This document shows positions 19,509 through 28,730 of a stretch of 64,000 nt of DNA, piece by piece. This DNA is from Dermacentor variabilis. Its lineage: Eukaryota; Arthropoda; Arachnida; Ixodida; Ixodidae. The translations under genes and the position numbers were made by a program. Location: contig NC_134570.1 of assembly GCF_050947875.1 (NCBI RefSeq), positions 226,471,265 to 226,535,264 on the forward strand, given 5' to 3'. Position 1 is the first letter of the stretch. The number at the start of each line of letters is the position of its first letter. The notes below the pieces were generated by a model. That model was not told where the DNA came from, made no database searches, and saw only the letters and a program-made list of their open reading frames with translations.

Positions 19509-22343
19509 CGGAGTCATGGTCCGGTGGCAAAAAATATTTCTCTTCTGTATTCAAATATTCGCAGCGTATGCAACAAGCGGGATGCTTTATCTTCTGTCGT
19601 CGACACGTGCAGTGCAGATATTGTTATCCTGACAGAGACATGGCTTTCTAGCAAAATTGAAGACCGTGAAATTTTGGAATGCCAGGGTGTTTACCGTTTC
19701 TATCGACATGATCGTGATGTGCGGTGTGGTGGCGGTGTACTTATCGGTGTTCGTGATTCGATTACCGCTGCTGCAATTGAGCTTGCGTCGCCATTAGAGC
19801 TAGTGTGCACGCGCGTAGGCTTCGAACGCAAAAATTTTATCATTTGCGTCGTTTACAGGCCCCCTTCCTCACCTAACACATTTTGTTCAGACCTTCACGA
19901 TGCCTTAAATAGTTTAATTTTACGGTTCCCTTCCACGCCACTAATACTCCTTGGGGACTTTAACTTTCCTGGCATTAACTGGCATACTGATCCCCCTTCA
20001 ACCCAAGAGTGTTGTTCTGAATATTCCGAATTCATCAGCCTTTGCCTCGATTTTAACCTGCACCAGCTTGTCCTGAAGCCTACTCGATGTTCTGCACACT
20101 CGGCTAATATCCTAGATTTAATCCTTACTACATCCCCGGAATTTGTTTCGCCCCTAACTTACCTACCGGGTATTAGCGATCATTGTATAATCCAGTGTAA
20201 TTTGATGTTAATCATCCCATCTGTTAATTCGTCGAAAGTTATACGTGATTACAAAAATGCTGATTTTGCCGCAATTAATAACGAACTAGAAACTTTCATC
20301 ACTGACTACATTCCAAGTTTCCACACTCGATCGGTTGAAGAAAACTGGTCAATATTCAAAGAGAAAGCCAACTCCTTAATTAACCGGTACATCCCGCAAA
20401 AACGTATTTATTCTAATTCTCGCGCACCCTGGTTCAACTCGCGTCTTAAACGTTTACTGAACAAAAAGAAAAGGCTTTTCCGACGAGCAAAATTAACTGG
20501 CAATCATGATCGTTGGAATGCTTACACACTAGCACTGAGCGACTACAAGAATGCTGTAGCAGAGTCCAAAACAACATTTTATGAGCACACGTTGCCTTCT
20601 TTTTTGAAAGACAACCCACAGAAATTTTGGAGTGTGGTCAACGGTAAAAAATCTAGTGCCATTGAGCTGTGTGACCTTAACAACGAACCTGTCGATCGGA
20701 GTGTCTGTTGTGAAGTGTTGAATGACGCGTTCATCTCTGTATTTTCAGATTCTGTGCTGTGCGCAAGCGCTGTTTTTCCTGATGTGCATTATTTTCCAAT
20801 GCTTCCTATTACCATTGACTTTGATGGCGTTGTAAAGTTGATACAGACCTCAAAAGTTTCTGCATGCAGTGGAGTAGATGGTATCAACACGAAATTTCTT
20901 AAGGGAACTATTACTTATTCATCTATAATTCTGAGCGAAATCTTTGCTCAGTCACTTCAAACCACCATCCTTCCGAATGATTGGAAGGCAGGGATGGTGA
21001 TTCCCGTACATAAGTCTGGCAGTCGGTACTCCCCACTTAATTACAGACCCATATCCCTAACCAGCGTTCCCTGCAAATTAATGGAGCACATAATTTACTC
21101 ACACCTGGTTTCATTTCTCGAGTCAAACCTATTTTTTACCCCCTACCAACATGGATTTAGAAAATACTATTCCTGCGAAACACAGCTTTTGTCATTCACT
21201 AATGATTTATTCCAGGCGATGGATGCTAACATTATTATTGACTGCATTTTTTTAGACTTCGCCAAAGCATTCGATACTGTTTCACACGAATTACTTTTAA
21301 CCAAATTAAGTAACCTCAACATTGATCCTAACGTGCTTGCTTGGATCAAGTGTTTTTTGTCTAACCGTTCCCAATTTGTTTATGCTAACGAATACTTCTC
21401 TTCCACTGGTCGAGTAACCTCCGGTGTACCGCAAGGCTCGGTTCTAGGACCATTATTATTTCTAATTTATATTAATGACCTCCCAGACCAAATTAAATCA
21501 TCAATTAAGTTATTCGCCGATGACTGTGTTCTCTATCGTGTCATTTCTAACTCTGGCGACTGCGATACTCTTCAATCAGACATTGGCATAGTAACATCAT
21601 GGTGTGCTAGATCCCAAATGAAGCTCAATTCTAATAAATGTAAGGCGATGCGTGTGTCCCGTGTTGTAAGAAATACCACCCTTCCTACGTACAATATTAA
21701 CAACATACCTGTAGAAAATGTATCATCATATAAATATCTTGGTATCTACATTACGCACAATCTTACATGGAATATTCATATAAATTACATTTACGGTAAC
21801 GCTAATCGCATGCTTGGGTTTTTACGGCGTAATTTTTCATCGGCATCTGTAGCTGTCAAGTTATTTCTGTACAAATCCTTAGTGAGGCCTAAACTTGAAT
21901 ATGCATGCTCCATTTTCGACCCTTCTACTCTAAAGCTAAAGAACACCATCGAATCCATTCAAAACCGAGCTGCTCGTTTTATTCTTTCGAATTATTCTCG
22001 TCATGCAAGTGTCTCATCAATGAAACTAACCCTTGACTTGCCTAACCTAGAGTTACGTCGTAAATACTTTCGCCTATGCCTTTTTCACAAGATCTATTAC
22101 TCTAACGAAACACTTAAGGATGAACTAATCTCCCCTCCATCATACATATCGTCACGCACGGATCATCGTTTTAAGGTTGAAGTCCCAACTTGTCGCACGA
22201 ACGTTTATTTTGATTCCTTTATACCAAGAACGTCGAATGACTGGAACCGCCTCCCTGCCTCCGTCACTGCCATATCTGACGCCACAAACTTCAAGAATAT
22301 TGTTAACGAATATGTTTGTACTAATCACCACTCCTCTCTGTAA
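19509..22343 (+). CDS. LINE ORF2: endonuclease and reverse transcriptase
   Basis: The open frame follows the ORF1 TAG directly and is in the same frame. No in-frame ATG lies near its start (the first plausible residue is a GTG at 19524), so translation may need stop readthrough or reinitiation. The AP-type endonuclease covers roughly residues 1-220: ISLLYSNIRSV, ILTETWLSS, LILLGDFNFPGINW and LPGISDHCII. RT follows: NYRPISLTSVPCKLME, HGFRKYYSCETQL, FLDFAKAFDTVSHELL, SGVPQGSVLGPLLF and the catalytic FADD at about residues 664-667 counted from 19524. The thumb/C-terminal part holds VRPKLEYACSIFDP and IQNRAARFILS, shared with the LINEs at 47.2 and 53.6 kb. There is no RNase H. About 940 residues, a normal length. 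Confidence 0.9.
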   Translation, partial: RSHGPVAKNISLLYSNIRSVCNKRDALSSVVDTCSADIVILTETWLSSKIEDREILECQGVYRFYRHDRDVRCGGGVLIGVRDSITAAAIELASPLELVCTRVGFERKNFIICVVYRPPSSPNTFCSDLHDALNSLILRFPSTPLILLGDFNFPGINWHTDPPSTQECCSEYSEFISLCLDFNLHQLVLKPTRCSAHSANILDLILTTSPEFVSPLTYLPGISDHCIIQCNLMLIIPSVNSSKVIRDYKNADFAAINNELETFITDYIPSFHTRSVEENWSIFKEKANSLINRYIPQKRIYSNSRAPWFNSRLKRLLNKKKRLFRRAKLTGNHDRWNAYTLALSDYKNAVAESKTTFYEHTLPSFLKDNPQKFWSVVNGKKSSAIELCDLNNEPVDRSVCCEVLNDAFISVFSDSVLCASAVFPDVHYFPMLPITIDFDGVVKLIQTSKVSACSGVDGINTKFLKGTITYSSIILSEIFAQSLQTTILPNDWKAGMVIPVHKSGSRYSPLNYRPISLTSVPCKLMEHIIYSHLVSFLESNLFFTPYQHGFRKYYSCETQLLSFTNDLFQAMDANIIIDCIFLDFAKAFDTVSHELLLTKLSNLNIDPNVLAWIKCFLSNRSQFVYANEYFSSTGRVTSGVPQGSVLGPLLFLIYINDLPDQIKSSIKLFADDCVLYRVISNSGDCDTLQSDIGIVTSWCARSQMKLNSNKCKAMRVSRVVRNTTLPTYNINNIPVENVSSYKYLGIYITHNLTWNIHINYIYGNANRMLGFLRRNFSSASVAVKLFLYKSLVRPKLEYACSIFDPSTLKLKNTIESIQNRAARFILSNYSRHASVSSMKLTLDLPNLELRRKYFRLCLFHKIYYSNETLKDELISPPSYISSRTDHRFKVEVPTCRTNVYFDSFIPRTSNDWNRLPASVTAISDATNFKNIVNEYVCTNHHSSL

Positions 22344-22415
22344 TGCCTCCGGGCCTTGAGAGTATGACAATAAATAAATAAATAAATAAATAAAAGTCAG
22401 TGACGGCAAGGGCAT

Positions 22416-23503
22416 TGTTGCGTACTCCAGGGTAGCGTACCGTACTGCTGCCGAGAAGTAGCGACGCCTGCCTATCGAAGCTCGTCCGACATTACTTATT
22501 AGGTAGCGTGGCGTTGTCGGCGGGCTGCAGGCATCCGGTAGATCATGGCGACCAAGCAGGGGTGAGACGATTTGCTAGTGCGAAACTTGCACTGTTTATT
22601 CAAAGGTAGTTGAAAGAAAATAAGAAAAGCATGAAGTATGAAGTCTCAAGTAAGAAGTATACCAAAGTACATTTCGGAGCCCCTTAAATAGCTCTCTACA
22701 AGTGTGGGTGGGATCTTGCGTCCATCAATGACACGTGACAGGCACGGAGAGAGGGCCCCTCCTCCTGCAATACCAAACCCGGGGTGGAGAGGTCGATCCT
22801 CTCAGCGACGAATCCGGTCGGGTGAACGACCCCTCCGGTGCGCGTGGGCTCCGGCGCAGAGAAGGTCGGACGGTGAATGACCCCTCCGGTGCCCGTGGGC
22901 TCTTGTTCAGAGAAGGTCGGGTGAATGACCCCTCCGGTGCACGTCGGCTCTTGTTCAGAGAAGGTCGGGTGAATGACCCCTCCGGTGCACGTGGGCTCTT
23001 GTTCAGAGAAGGTCGGGTGAATGACTCCTCCGGTGCACGTGGGCTCCGGTTCCGTGAAGGTCAGGTGAATGACCTGTCGCCACGTGGTGTCAGACGCCAA
23101 CCCTAACAGCATGTGCTAGGTAGCGGCTGTACGGGGCAGCATCTACGTAAGCCACGGCGGCCTGCCGTTCTAGGCCCTAGATCCCGACGTGTAGGGGCCA
23201 GCAGCCGCTGTACGAGGGATCGGCGTTTCGGTATCAGGATTCCCCGTGGAGGTGACGAACCCTTCGTTCGTAGCAGGTAGATTCCGGGGAGTGATCTTCC
23301 GTCCTTGGTGGCTATCTTGATTTTTCTCCTTGGTCCGGTCCGGTGAAATTGGTCTTTGCCAGCAGGTCTCGTAACTTTTCGTCTCCTGCGAGGGCAAGCA
23401 ATCACCCCAGAACAGTGCCGGACCCACAACCACAAAGCAGCGAGCACACGGCCACTCACCCCCAAGACACACCCGGCTTTAAAAAAAAAGGAAACCCGCT
23501 ACA
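22416..23503 (-). repeat. 3' LTR of Gypsy 3
   Basis: Minus-strand ends are TGTAGCGGG...GCAACA, about 1.09 kb. It carries a 48-bp minisatellite (22813-23075) and a TTAAATAGC box. Shared sequence with the other LTR covers 22416-23170; the remaining 333 bp are unique to this copy. The outer boundary at 23503 is inferred from the purine tract next to a TG dinucleotide. Confidence 0.7.
22813..23075. repeat. 48-bp minisatellite in 3' LTR (about 5 units)
   Basis: Units follow GGTCGGGTGAATGACCCCTC-CGGTGCACGTGGGCTC-TTGTTCAGAGAA. About five are present, the first and last being variants. Each carries a CACGTG or near-CACGTG hexamer. Long spurious open frames with a repeated peptide on both strands derive from this array. 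Confidence 0.9.
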
Positions 23504-23678
23504 CCTTTCCCATTTCCTACGCGCGTCCTTCCCCCCTTAACACTAAAAACAGCCATTTCTTGAAAGCGTTAAGACGTGGTTATTAAAATCAGCTAACAAT
23601 CGGCTTCACTTCGGAAAACATATGAATGCACGAAAAATATGCCACGGAAACCCGGATGAGCATGAGGCTTTCGATACT

Positions 23679-24992
23679 CTAGGGGCAACGACTTAAACCG
23701 TCGGCATTGCCGTTAAGCTTACCCTTCTTGTAGCGAATATCGAAGGTGTACTGTTGAAGAGCCAAGCTCCAGCGCAAAAGACGACCCTTTTTCGTAGACA
23801 TGGACTGCAGCCATGTGAGGGGACAGTGGTCAGTCTCTATGGTGAATCTTGAGCCAGCGATATAGCAAGCCAGCTTCTGTACCGCCCAAACTACGCAGGC
23901 GCATTCCTTTTCTGATGCACTGTATGCTTTCTCACGAACTGAAAGCTTTCTACTGGCGTACAGTACAGGGTGTTCGTTCTCGTCATGTTTCTTTTGACAG
24001 AGCACCACCGCCATATCCCTGTCACTGGCATCACACTGAAGAATGAATGGCTTAGAGTAGTCGGGCGCGTTCAACACTGGCTGACTCGTTAGTGCGTTCT
24101 TCAGCCTACTAAAAGCCTTTTCTTTCGCGTCATACCACTTTACCGTTTGTGGTTCTGTTTTTCTGAGAGCATCTGTTAAAGGACTCGCAATCTCGGAATA
24201 CCGCGGAATATATCTTTGGTAATAGCCCGCCAAGCCAAGGAATGATCTGATGTCCCGCTTGGTGCGTGGTTGCGGGAAGTTGTCTATCGCGGTCAGTTTA
24301 ACCTCGGAAGGCCGACGATGGCCTTGCCCTATTACATGACCTAGATAAGCTACCTCTGCGCGCCCTAATTGGCATTTGGGAGCCTTAACAGTTAAGTTGG
24401 CCTCTCGTAGCCCACACAACACGGTTCGCAGGTGTTGCATATGGTCCGCCCATGATGAAGAAAACATAGCTATGTCATCGAGATAGGGAAGTGCAAAGTC
24501 CTCCATTCCTCGTAGCACCTGGTCCATAAGGCTAGAGAAGCAATATGGCGCATTCTTCAATCCAAAACTCAGGACTTTCGGACGAAAGGTTCCCATCGGG
24601 GAAATAAACGCTCCAAGCCTGCTTGCCCTCTCGGTCAACGGAACCTGCCAATACCCTCTAACTAAATCGAGCGTAGAGATGAAATTAGCACTGCTCACCA
24701 TTTCAAGCCTTTCCTCGATATGCGGTATTGGATAAGTCTGGTCCTTCGTGATTAGATTGAGCCTGCGGTAGTCGATACATGGCCGCGGCTCTTTTCCTGG
24801 GACCTCAACCAAAATAAGAGGCGAGGTATAATCACTCTCTCCTGGCTCGATTACACCTAGTTTTAACATCTTGTTTATTTCAGCGGTCATGACTTCACGT
24901 TGACGAGGCGAAACGCGATAAGCTTTCGAACGAACAGAGTCCGACGAGGTTAACTCGATATCGTGAACGATCGCAGTCGTCCTGCCCGATGT
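23679..24992 (-). pseudogene. Gypsy 3 pol: reverse transcriptase and RNase H
   Basis: After an in-frame TGA at 24993-24995 the reading DTSGRTTAIVHDIEL leads into RT: MLKLGVIEPGESDYTSPLIL, CIDYRRLNLITKDQTYPIPH, LDLVRGYWQVPL, LSFGLKNAPYCFSSLMD and catalytic ALPYLDDIAMFS (YLDD). RNase H follows with ILQCDASDRDMAVVL (first D), SEKECACVVWA (E) and IETDHCPLTW (second D). The tail KLNGNADGLSRCP is followed by TAG. The frame from 23679 to 24890 is 403 residues. No integrase follows: only about 175 bp separate the stop from the LTR. It is otherwise well preserved. Confidence 0.9.
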
Positions 24993-24995
24993 GTC

Positions 24996-26078
24996 TCAAA
25001 ATACGTCTTTAAATTCAAACACAAGTTCCCTCAGTTCGGCCCTTTGATTGGGGTTCAACTTCGCCTGTTCTACTAACTTATCAATTGTCTCGTCAATGTC
25101 TTTTGTCTCCTTCACTGCTGCTAACTCTGGAAAGTCGACAGGCATTTCCTCAGGTTGGTTATTCAAAGAGGGTTTCACAAACATTCGCTTTTCCCCAACT
25201 TCAAAGCGTCGCGTGCGAGCCGTCCTGTCATAGTAATGCTCAGCATTGTTTTGTGTTTTACGCATTTCCTGCTCGGCAATCATTATGGCAGGGCTTACGT
25301 TCAATAACTTGCTGCATTCTGCTTCTCGCGACATTTCAGGCTCCGCTGCTTTCCTGGTTTTTTCATTAGCTGGCATACTTTCCGCCTCGTCCCCTATAGG
25401 GCTATCCTGTTCAGTACTAGTTGACCAATCAGCTGTCAAACCGGTTTCCTTCACCACTGGACTTTCATCCACTGCTTTAGCCGCGAGCTCCTTTGCTTTG
25501 GAACGAGTTAGGGCTTGCACTGTTCCCTCACTAAACCCGATTCCCTTGCGTCGTAGCAAATCCTCCGATTTGTTAGAAAACAAATACGGATACTGCGGCG
25601 GAAGATGTGCCGAGACGGCGGCTTCAGTGTCCAGTACTCCAAAAGTGCCTTCAATACGGATTTTGGCCACCGGGAGACAAACACTGGAGGCATCTACGGC
25701 TTGCCTTATCGAAGCACATTCCCCCGTGAACTGGCCTGGCTCTACGTACGACGGATGCACTACGTCCATTGTGGCTGCCGAGTCGCGAAGCACTCTACAC
25801 GGTTTGCCGTTTACCACGAGGTCTCGAATGTGCGGTTCGAGCAAGTTCAGATTCTCTGCGTTACTACTTAGTGACATCAACACTAGTTTGGGATTTTTGC
25901 ATCCCACGGAGATATGCCCCGTTTGCCGGCAGTTGTAGCAAACTACTGGTTTCTTGGCCTCGAAAGCCTTTTTCTTTTGCTTTTCTGCCCTCTGTTCGGG
26001 TGACTCCTTTTCTCCTTCGCTGTCCTCGTCACTACTTTTCCCTGAATCTGATCTTTCCTTTGTTTTATACCGATTCGA
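24996..26078 (-). pseudogene. Gypsy 3 zinc knuckle, protease and integrase C-terminal remnant
   Basis: It opens with a CCHC-type knuckle (VVCYNCRQTGHISVGC). The protease-like stretch VLRDSAATMDVVHPSYV has DSA where D(S/T)G is expected. LPVAKIRIEGTFGVLDTEA and LPPQYPYLFS follow. A segment HYYDRTARTRRFEVGEKRMF then resembles the conserved end of Gypsy integrases (YYDRxAxxRxFxVGDKV). The reading continues with LNPNQRAELRELVFEFKDVF directly into RT. The HHCC domain and D,D,E core of the integrase are missing between about 25450 and 25350, consistent with an internal deletion. The frame matches both gag and RT readings. Confidence 0.8.
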
Positions 26079-26081
26079 ATT

Positions 26082-27085
26082 TCACCATCGTTTTGGCTTG
26101 TCGGGTCTGCATTTATTCATCTCCTCCTTAGGAGCTTCGCTGCTTTCGTCCGCACGGCGAGTTACGTACTCCTCAGCGAGATCGGCCGCTCTCGAAACAG
26201 TGTCTACGCCTGGCCTATTCTGAACCCAATACTTGATGTTTACTAGCAGCCGGCGGTAGAACTGTTCTAAAGCAACGCACTGCATTGTCTTTTCGGCATC
26301 GCCGAGTGCACCCTCTTCTCTGAGCCATTCCTTCAGGTTTACCTCCAAGGTGTACGCAAAATCTGAATATAACTCACTCTTGGTCTTCTCGACTTCCCTG
26401 AAATTTCGCCTGAACGCTTCCGCTGATAATCTATACTTTTTAAGCAGGGTCGCTTTGACTTCATCGAAGTCCTCTGCTTCTTCTTTCCCAATGCGGGCGA
26501 TAATATCAGCTACCTCACGTGGCAGTAACGTAAGCAAGCCTTGCGGCCACGTGTTTCTCGCGAATTTTGCCTTCTCACACGTGCGCTCAAACTGCACCAG
26601 AAAAAGACCCATGTCCCCTCCTACTGCGTAGGGTGCCATCAAGTCTGTCATTCTGCGTTCATTTTCGCGTGCCTCTGTGCTAGGTCTTTCAGAATTTTGT
26701 GCTTTCAAGAGGCGCTTCATTTCGAGGTCGCGCTCTTCTTTGGCCTCACGTGCGGCTCGCTCTTCTCTGGCCTCACGTGCTGCCTGCTCGCGCTCTTCTT
26801 TTGCCTCACGTGCAGCCCACTCGCGCTCTTCTTTTGCCTCACGTGCAGCCCGCTCGCGCTCCTCTTTTTCCTCTAGGCGCCTACGCTCTTTTTTTCCTCA
26901 AGGCGCTTACGCTCTTCCTCTCTTTCTTTAATGCCCTCTAGGCATTCCGTCAGTTCCTCGTCGTCTGCCCCGATCGCTTCGATCGCCTCAATGATCTCCG
27001 GCTTTCACTTTGATTCGGCAATTTCGAGGCCCAACTTTTTGGCCAAGCTCAACAATTCCGGCTTCTTTAGTGCCTTCAAGTTCAT
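26082..27085 (-). pseudogene. Gypsy 3 gag: SAP, charged coiled coil, SCAN-like capsid
   Basis: From the ATG at 27085 the reading NLKALKKPELLNLAKKLGLE looks like a SAP motif (a DNA/chromatin-binding helix pair). An in-frame TGA follows (ESK-stop-KPE). The frame then shifts around a T-run near 26890. Next comes a repetitive E/R/A coiled coil of about 60 residues built from REAKEEREQAAREA-type units. The capsid part has YAVGGDMGLFLVQFERTCEK and ADIIARIGKEEAEDFDEVK, which resembles the SCAN-like capsid region of arthropod Gypsy gag. The reading stops at 26079-26081. Confidence 0.8.
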
Positions 27086-27365
27086 GGCTGCCCTTAGTGC
27101 TGCTAAACCTTCACTCTATACAACCTTGACGTACTCAAACTTCCGTCAACGGATTAAAGAAAAATCACTGCTATGTACTTTCCAAAAAATACGTAAAAGC
27201 CAAGTGATATCTCAGTGAAGAAAAGCCGTGCACTCACCATATGCAGTCATGATCCGGACACCTTCCTTCCGAACGCTGTTGCCAGGACGAAGAGGCTACG
27301 ATCTCGTAGTTGTCGTCCAAGTTGGGGTCTCCAGGATTCCATATCCCAATCGCTGCCAGCCAGTT

Positions 27366-28195
27366 TGTTGCGTACTCCAGGGTAGCGTACCGTACTACCG
27401 CCGAGAAGTAGCGACGCCTGCCTATCGAAGCTCGTCCGACATTACTTATTGGGTAGCGTGGCGTTGTCGGCGGGCTGCAGGCATCCGGTAGATCATGGCG
27501 ACCAAGCAGGGGCGAGACGATTTGCTAGTGCGAAACTTGCACTGTTTATTCAAAGGTAGTTGAAAGAAAATAAGAAAAGCATGAAGTATGAAGTCTCAAG
27601 TAAGAAGTATATCAAAGTACATTTCGGAGCCCCTTAAATAGCTCTCTACAAGTGTGGGCGGGATCTTGCGTCCATCAATGACACGTGACAGGCACGGAGA
27701 GAGGGCCCCGCCTCCTGCAATACCAAACGCGGGGAGGAGAGGTCGATCCTCTCAGCGACGAATCCGGTCGGGTGAACGACCCCTCCGGTGCAGAGAAGGT
27801 CGGGTGAATGACCCCTCCGGTGCACGTGGGTTCCGGTGCAGGAAGGTCGGGTGAACGACCCCTCCGGTGCACGTGGGTTCCGGTGCAGGAAGGTCGGGTG
27901 AACGACCCCTCCGGTGCACGTGGGTTCCGGTGCAGGAAGGTCGGGTGAATGACCCCTCCGGTGCACGTGGGCTCTTCTTCAGAGAAGGTCGGGTGAATGA
28001 CTCCTCCGGTGCACGTGGGCTCTTCTTCAGAGAAGGTCGGTGTGAATGACTCCTCCGGTGCACGTGGGCTCCGGTTCCGGGAAGGTCGGGTGAATGACCT
28101 GTCGCCACGTGGTGTCAGACGCCAACCCTAACAGCATGTGCTAGGTAGCGGCTGTACGGGGCAGCATCTACGTAAGCCACGGCGGCCTGCCGTTC
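27366..28195 (-). repeat. 5' LTR of Gypsy 3 (outer end missing)
   Basis: It matches 22416-23170 closely except within the minisatellite. Homology stops at CTGCCGTTC (28195), next to a tRNA-SINE/composite repeat, so the outer 330 bp are gone. Minus-strand inner end: GCAACA followed by AACTGGCTGGCAGCG. Confidence 0.8.
27768..28095. repeat. 48-bp minisatellite in 5' LTR (about 7 units)
   Basis: These units are homologous to the array at 22813-23075 but number about seven, including a short 32-bp unit and three GGTTCCGGTGCAGGAA variants not seen in the other LTR. The two LTRs of one insertion therefore carry different arrays. Confidence 0.9.
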
Positions 28196-28730
28196 GTACT
28201 GACGCCAGAGCGCGCAGGCTCGCGCTGCTCTACGTGAGGGGTGGTGTTCGGGATGCATATTAACGCGATAGCGTTAAGGAGCTCGTGTCGCAGAAAAGCC
28301 GGTGTCGTCGGCGTCCGCGGCGTTGGCCGTGAGCGATAAATCACGGCAGGCACTTCATAAATAAAAAGCAACTTCCAAGATGGGCTGGGTGGGAATCGAA
28401 CCAGGGTCTCCGGAGTGTGAGACGGAGACGTCACCACTGAGCCACGAGTTCGATGCTTCAAAGCGGTACAAGAGCGCCTCTAGTGAACGCGGTGTTGCCT
28501 CAGAAACGAGCTGTTTCTAAGGCTCAGGCGTGCGTCGCTTGCTCAGGCGCACATTTCGTTGTCGCGCCGAACGCTGCGTTGCTCGACGCTCACCGCTTCC
28601 GATGCGGGGCGCGTAATCGCTGCGCCGTAGCCCATTGCCTTACACCCCTTGGCGGGTCGACGGCAATGCTTTCGCGTTCCACTCTTGAAGGCGAAGCTTA
28701 AGCGTCCTCCAATTTTTTTAGGGAGGGGAT
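28196..28730 (-). repeat. tRNA-derived SINE/composite repeat
   Basis: It contains a tRNA-like module (28385-28452) flanked by GC-rich blocks: GTTAAGGAGCTCGTGTCGC on one side and GGCGAAGCTTAAGCGTCC on the other. The plus-strand end includes CTCCAATTTTTTT at about 28710. Its left end abuts the truncated LTR of Gypsy 3 and its right end abuts the 3' end of the broken I-clade LINE, so it marks the junction between two damaged elements. Confidence 0.55.
28385..28452 (-). repeat. tRNA-like promoter module of SINE
   Basis: On the minus strand it has an A-box-like GTGGCTCAGTGGTGA and a B-box GGTTCGATTCCCACC, with GTCTCCGTCTCACACTCCGG in the anticodon-arm position. I did not find a clean seven-base-pair acceptor stem or a proper anticodon loop. 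It is therefore a tRNA relic acting as the pol III promoter of a SINE, not a tRNA gene. Confidence 0.6.

Larger units (their letters stand above)
18546..22393 (+). mobile_element. CR1/Jockey-like LINE with 2A peptide, nearly intact
   Basis: It comprises ORF1 (18549-19508), ORF2 (19509-22343) and a short 3' end with TGCCTCCGGGCCTTGAGAGT before an (AATA)n tail to about 22393. The 3' end matches the tail at 7133-7205 and resembles those at 49812-49870 and 54250-54317, so one family or related families have seeded the window repeatedly. ORF2 has endonuclease and RT but no RNase H. Clade is CR1/Jockey group; the exact clade cannot be fixed by eye. The absence of internal stops other than the ORF1/ORF2 UAG suggests a young insertion. 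Confidence 0.85.
22416..28195 (-). mobile_element. Gmr1-like Ty3/Gypsy retrotransposon 3 (integrase mostly lost)
   Basis: Two direct LTRs (22416-23503 and 27366-28195) enclose a minus-strand gag-pol read largely in one frame. On the coding strand the 5' LTR ends CGCAACA and is followed by AACTGGCTGGCAGCG, a primer-binding candidate. A purine tract GAAATGGGAAAGG lies just before the 3' LTR start TGTAGCGGG (23503). The 5' LTR matches only up to 28195 and so lacks about 330 bp of its outer end. Domain order is gag (SAP, coiled coil, SCAN-like capsid), zinc knuckle, protease, integrase C-terminal remnant, RT, RNase H. That puts integrase before RT, as in Gmr1-type Gypsy elements. Stops at 24993-24995 and 26079-26081 inactivate it. 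Confidence 0.8.

Noticed and set aside
22394..22415. GTGACGGCAAGGGC after the LINE tail as a piece of the I-clade RNase H (compare 18347-18360)
   Set aside because: The match is only about 14 bases, and the two flanks of the LINE are not contiguous in the I element, so a nested insertion cannot be shown.
22696..23112. 138-codon frame with a repeated peptide (GGVIHPTFSEQEPTCT)
   Set aside because: It is an artefact of the 48-bp minisatellite; 48 is divisible by three, so any frame without a stop repeats.
27646..28108. Repetitive frames similar to those at 22.7 kb
   Set aside because: Same reason; they lie in the second LTR array.
22412..28150. GCAT as a 4-bp target duplication of Gypsy 3, with LTRs ending at CCTAACA
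   Set aside because: Both LTRs share a further 60 bp beyond CCTAACA, and a purine tract next to TGTAGCGGG at 23503 fits a longer LTR. The GCAT match is probably chance.
28385..28452. tRNA gene
   Set aside because: A and B boxes are present, but I found no proper acceptor stem or anticodon loop, and the module is embedded in a longer repeat. SINE head preferred.
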